Below, in pieces: positions 6,594 through 8,316 of a stretch of DNA of 8,316 nucleotides. Source of the stretch: Bifidobacterium breve (GTDB lineage: Bacteria > Actinomycetota > Actinomycetes > Mycobacteriales > Mycobacteriaceae). The notes under the pieces were generated by a model. It was not told where the DNA came from. It was given only the letters and a program-made list of their open reading frames with translations, and made no database searches. The DNA lies in assembly GCA_945882475.1 (NCBI GenBank), contig CAMCWJ010000115.1:1-8316 (forward strand), in the 5' to 3' direction. Each line of letters begins with the position of its first letter. The stretch's first letter is position 1. The position numbers and the translations under genes are program-made.

Positions 6594-7847
6594 GTGGGCG
6601 AGCGTTTCCTGGTGACCGGAGGCAGCCGGTTGTCCGGCGAAGTGGCCGTCGGCGGCGCGAAGAACAGCGTTCTGAAGCTGATGGCGGCCAGCCTGCTGGC
6701 CGAGGGAACCACCACGATCACCAACTGTCCGGACATCCTCGACGTGCCACTGATGGCCGAGGTGCTGCGGGGGCTGGGCGCGACCGTCGAACTCGATGGA
6801 TCGGTGGTCCGCATCACCTCGCCGGACGAGCCCAAGTACGAAGCGGACTTCGCCGCGGTCCGGCAGTTCCGCGCCTCGGTGTGCGTGCTGGGTCCGCTGG
6901 TGGGCCGGTGCAAGCGCGCACGGGTCGCACTGCCCGGCGGGGATGCGATTGGTTCGCGCCCGCTGGACATGCATCAGGCCGGCCTGCGCCAACTGGGCGC
7001 TCAGTGCTCCATCGAGCACGGCTGCGTAGTGGCCAGTGCCGAGAACCTGCGCGGAGCCGAGATCCAACTGGAGTTCCCGTCGGTCGGTGCCACCGAGAAC
7101 ATCCTGATGGCCGCCGTCCTCGCCGAGGGAATCACCGTCATCCACAACGCCGCTCGCGAACCCGACGTCGTCGATCTGTGCGAAATGCTCAATCAGATGG
7201 GCGCGCAGATCGAGGGCGCCGGTACGGCGACGCTGCGGATCACCGGCGTGACGATGCTGCACCCGACCGAACACCGGGTGATCGGCGACCGCATCGTCGC
7301 GGCGACGTGGGGGATCGCCGCCGCCATGACCCGCGGCGACATCTCGGTTACCGGGGTCGATCCCGCTCATCTGCAATTGGTACTGCACAAGCTGCACGAC
7401 GTCGGTGCCACTGTCACCCAGAGCGACAACGGTTTTCGGGTGGTTCAGTACGAGCGGCCCAAGGCCTGCAATGTCGCGACGCTGCCGTTTCCGGGTTTTC
7501 CGACCGATCTGCAACCGATGGCGATCGCGATGGCGGCGATCGCGGACGGAACCTCGATGATCACCGAGAACGTGTTCGAGGCGCGGTTCCGCTTCGTTGA
7601 GGAGATGATCCGGCTCGGTGCCGACGCCCGAACCGACGGCCACCACGCGGTGGTCCGCGGCATCCCGCAGTTATCCAGCGCGCCGGTGTGGTCCTCGGAC
7701 ATCCGCGCGGGTGCCGGCCTGGTACTGGCCGGTTTGGTTGCGGATGGTGAGACCGAGGTGCACGACGTCTTCCACATCGATCGCGGCTACCCGCTGTTCG
7801 TCGAGAACCTGGTGGCTCTCGGCGCCGAGATTGAGCGTGTACAGTAA
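6594..7847 (+). CDS. murA: UDP-N-acetylglucosamine 1-carboxyvinyltransferase
   Basis: MurA transfers enolpyruvate from PEP to UDP-GlcNAc, the first committed cytoplasmic step of peptidoglycan synthesis. The 417 residues form the two-domain EPT fold. Visible are K23 in GGAKNS, the active-site loop LPGGDAIGSRP at 113-123 with Asp117 where most bacteria have Cys (E. coli Cys115), R122, the hinge/active-site D305 in FPTDLQPM, and R397 in HIDRGYP. The Cys-to-Asp change is the known mycobacterial state and gives intrinsic fosfomycin resistance. The start is GTG, aligned with the family N-terminus (ERFLVTGGSRLSGEV). No Shine-Dalgarno sequence precedes it and a -10 box lies at leaderless distance. 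The gene is followed by the rRNA promoter region, with only 45 bases between its stop and the rRNA -35, the standard rrnA neighbourhood in mycobacteria. Confidence 0.98.
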   Translation: MGERFLVTGGSRLSGEVAVGGAKNSVLKLMAASLLAEGTTTITNCPDILDVPLMAEVLRGLGATVELDGSVVRITSPDEPKYEADFAAVRQFRASVCVLGPLVGRCKRARVALPGGDAIGSRPLDMHQAGLRQLGAQCSIEHGCVVASAENLRGAEIQLEFPSVGATENILMAAVLAEGITVIHNAAREPDVVDLCEMLNQMGAQIEGAGTATLRITGVTMLHPTEHRVIGDRIVAATWGIAAAMTRGDISVTGVDPAHLQLVLHKLHDVGATVTQSDNGFRVVQYERPKACNVATLPFPGFPTDLQPMAIAMAAIADGTSMITENVFEARFRFVEEMIRLGADARTDGHHAVVRGIPQLSSAPVWSSDIRAGAGLVLAGLVADGETEVHDVFHIDRGYPLFVENLVALGAEIERVQ

Positions 7848-7892
7848 GCGACAAGCCAACTGCCTCGCAGGCGTCTAGCCCGCGATCCGGCG

Positions 7893-7921
7893 TTGACGTC
7901 ACCTATTAGTTGAAGTAAGCT
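7893..7921 (+). promoter_or_regulatory. rRNA operon promoter (PCL1-like)
   Basis: TTGACG (7893-7898) and TAAGCT (7916-7921) are separated by 17 bases, a near-consensus pair for the housekeeping sigma factor. The following bases GGCGGG (7922-7927) form a GC-rich discriminator, typical of stringently controlled rRNA promoters. A start near G7928 is predicted, directly at the boxB-like hairpin. The position, about 210 bases before rrs and next to the conserved leader motif, matches the last rrnA promoter of mycobacteria. No AT-rich UP element precedes the -35. Confidence 0.8.
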
Positions 7922-7926
7922 GGCGG

Positions 7927-7946
7927 GGTTGCCCTTCGGGCGAACC
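7927..7946 (+). promoter_or_regulatory. boxB-like hairpin of the rRNA antitermination leader
   Basis: GGTT and GCCC (7927-7934) pair with GGGC and AACC (7938-7941, 7943-7946), leaving one bulged G at 7942 and a 3-base loop. The hairpin lies at the very 5' end of the predicted transcript and before boxA, the order seen in mycobacterial rrn leaders. Confidence 0.6.
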
Positions 7947-7961
7947 ATCCAGCAGGGTGTG

Positions 7962-7992
7962 TTGTTTGAGAACTCAATAGTGTGTTTGGTGG
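7962..7992 (+). promoter_or_regulatory. boxA/boxC antitermination block
   Basis: TTGTTTGAGAACTC (7962-7975) followed by AATAGTGTGTTTGGTGG (7976-7992) is the block I recognise as conserved in actinobacterial rRNA leaders. In mycobacteria it is assigned as boxA and boxC, bound by the NusB/NusE-type antitermination complex that protects the rRNA transcript from termination. Confidence 0.75.
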
Positions 7993-8066
7993 TTTTTGTT
8001 TGTTGTTTGTTTTTGGCCATCCTGTGGGGGGCTTCCCGTCTTCCTGTTGTGGGGTGGTTGTTTTTT

Positions 8067-8089
8067 GATGCCAGTTTTGGTGTCTTTTT
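8067..8089 (+). other. Leader hairpin followed by T5
   Basis: GATGCCA (8067-8073) pairs with TGGTGTC (8078-8084) through five Watson-Crick and two G-U pairs across the loop GTTT, and is followed at once by TTTTT (8085-8089). The shape is that of a weak intrinsic terminator inside the rRNA leader. It could equally be a processing or folding element. Confidence 0.45.
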
Positions 8090-8139
8090 GTTAGGTCAGA
8101 TTTTTCTGATTCGGATTCCTGTCGGGTTTGTCCCGGGGT

Positions 8140-8316
8140 TTTTGTTTGGAGAGTTTGATTCTGGCTCAGGACGAACGCTGGCGGCGTGCTTAACACATGC
8201 AAGTCGAGCGGAAAGGCCCTTCGGGGTACTCGAGCGGCGAACGGGTGAGTAACACGTGAGTAACCTGCCCTGGACTTTGGGATAACCCTCGGAAACGGGG
8301 GCTAATACCGAATATG
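8140..8316 (+). rRNA. rrs: 16S ribosomal RNA, 5' end (continues beyond window)
   Basis: The first ~177 bases of 16S rRNA are present. They begin with the mycobacterial 5' end TTTTGTTTGGAGAGTTTGAT and continue through CTGGCTCAGGACGAACGCTG, GGCGTGCTTAACACATGCAA, the short mycobacterial helix-6 region AAAGGCCCTTCGGGGTACTC (V1) and CGAACGGGTGAGTAACACGT. They end at CTAATACCGAATATG in the V2 region. The left boundary is set by analogy with the M. tuberculosis rrs 5' end and may be off by a few bases. V1/V2 bases such as CCTGCCCTGGACTTTGGGAT fit Mycobacterium sensu lato, but I cannot assign a species. Confidence 0.97.

Larger units (their letters stand above)
7922..8139 (+). other. 16S pre-rRNA leader (removed during processing)
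   Basis: This is the transcribed spacer from the predicted start to the mature 16S 5' end. After the boxB/A/C block it becomes extremely T-rich and A-poor: positions 7981-8100 hold 60 T and only 6 A in 120 bases. It contains small hairpins at 8067-8084, 8096-8109 (TCAGA/TCTGA, 4-base loop) and 8123-8135 (CGGG/CCCG, 5-base loop). Part of it should pair with the 16S-23S spacer, outside the window, to form the RNase III processing stem. Open frames crossing it on both strands continue into rRNA and are not genes. Confidence 0.8.

Noticed and set aside
6533..6970. Upstream extension of the adenosyltransferase frame (146 more codons)
   Set aside because: It is antisense to murA and has no similarity to the family; homologues start at MAVHLTRIYTRTGDDG.
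5826..7646. 606-codon open frame on the minus strand across the adenosyltransferase and murA genes
   Set aside because: It reads the adenosyltransferase gene in the wrong frame and murA in antisense; composition is low complexity.
7831..7859. TTGAGC near the murA stop with TACAGT at 7840 as a second rRNA promoter
   Set aside because: The two hexamers are only 3 bases apart, and no good -10 lies 17-18 bases after TTGAGC and no good -35 lies before TACAGT.
7862..7872. Small hairpin GCCT/AGGC after murA as a terminator
   Set aside because: Only 4 bp with a 3-base loop and no T-tract; too weak to call.
7929..8252. 107-codon plus-strand frame and 98-codon minus-strand frame (7906-8202) over the leader and rrs
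   Set aside because: Both run through the rRNA leader into 16S rRNA; hydrophobic or Gln/Thr/Pro-rich content follows from the T-rich composition.
1..8316. CRISPR arrays, tRNA genes, insertion sequences, phage or defence genes
   Set aside because: Looked for and not seen; the window is fully accounted for by core genes and the rRNA control region.

Overview
The window comes from a mycobacterium (Mycobacterium sensu lato, most likely a Mycolicibacterium-type species). The evidence is the high G+C content, close protein resemblance as I recall them to the M. tuberculosis and M. smegmatis ATP synthase subunits, a MurA with Asp in place of the catalytic Cys, the gene order atp operon - DUF2550 - cobalamin adenosyltransferase - murA - rrs, and the start of a mycobacterial 16S rRNA gene at the right edge. 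I cannot name the species. This is a conserved core-genome region, not an accessory island, and I find no undescribed defence, mobile or biosynthetic system in it.

Layout. Positions 1-5461 (+) hold the distal half of the F1Fo ATP synthase operon: the C-terminal part of the b-delta fusion (atpH, cut by the left edge), atpA, atpG, atpD and atpC, with gaps of 14 to 48 bases and Shine-Dalgarno sequences before most genes. A small membrane-anchored DUF2550 gene (5476-5919, +) follows atpC after 14 bases and probably ends the transcript. At 5906-5973 a 30-base-period direct repeat and two perfect hairpins separate it from a convergent PduO-type cob(I)alamin adenosyltransferase gene (5963-6532, -). 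That gene is divergent from murA (6594-7847, +). The 61-base gap between them carries one -10 hexamer per direction, each placed so that transcription would start at or next to the start codon, so both genes look leaderless. From 7848 to 8139 lies the rRNA operon control region: a strong -35/-10 pair, a GC-rich discriminator, a boxB-like hairpin, the boxA/boxC antitermination block and a very T-rich, A-poor leader. The 16S rRNA gene rrs starts near 8140 and runs off the right edge.

How the parts work together. The atp genes build the F1 head, central stalk and peripheral stalk of the proton-driven ATP synthase. Mycobacterial signatures of latent ATP hydrolysis are present: the alpha C-terminal extension and the gamma polar loop. 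MurA makes the first committed peptidoglycan precursor and sits directly upstream of an rRNA operon, the usual mycobacterial rrnA arrangement, which places growth-rate-linked functions side by side. The points most worth checking are the repeat/hairpin cluster at the convergent junction, the paired leaderless promoters, the unusual sequence at the left end of atpH, and the hairpin-plus-T5 element inside the rRNA leader.
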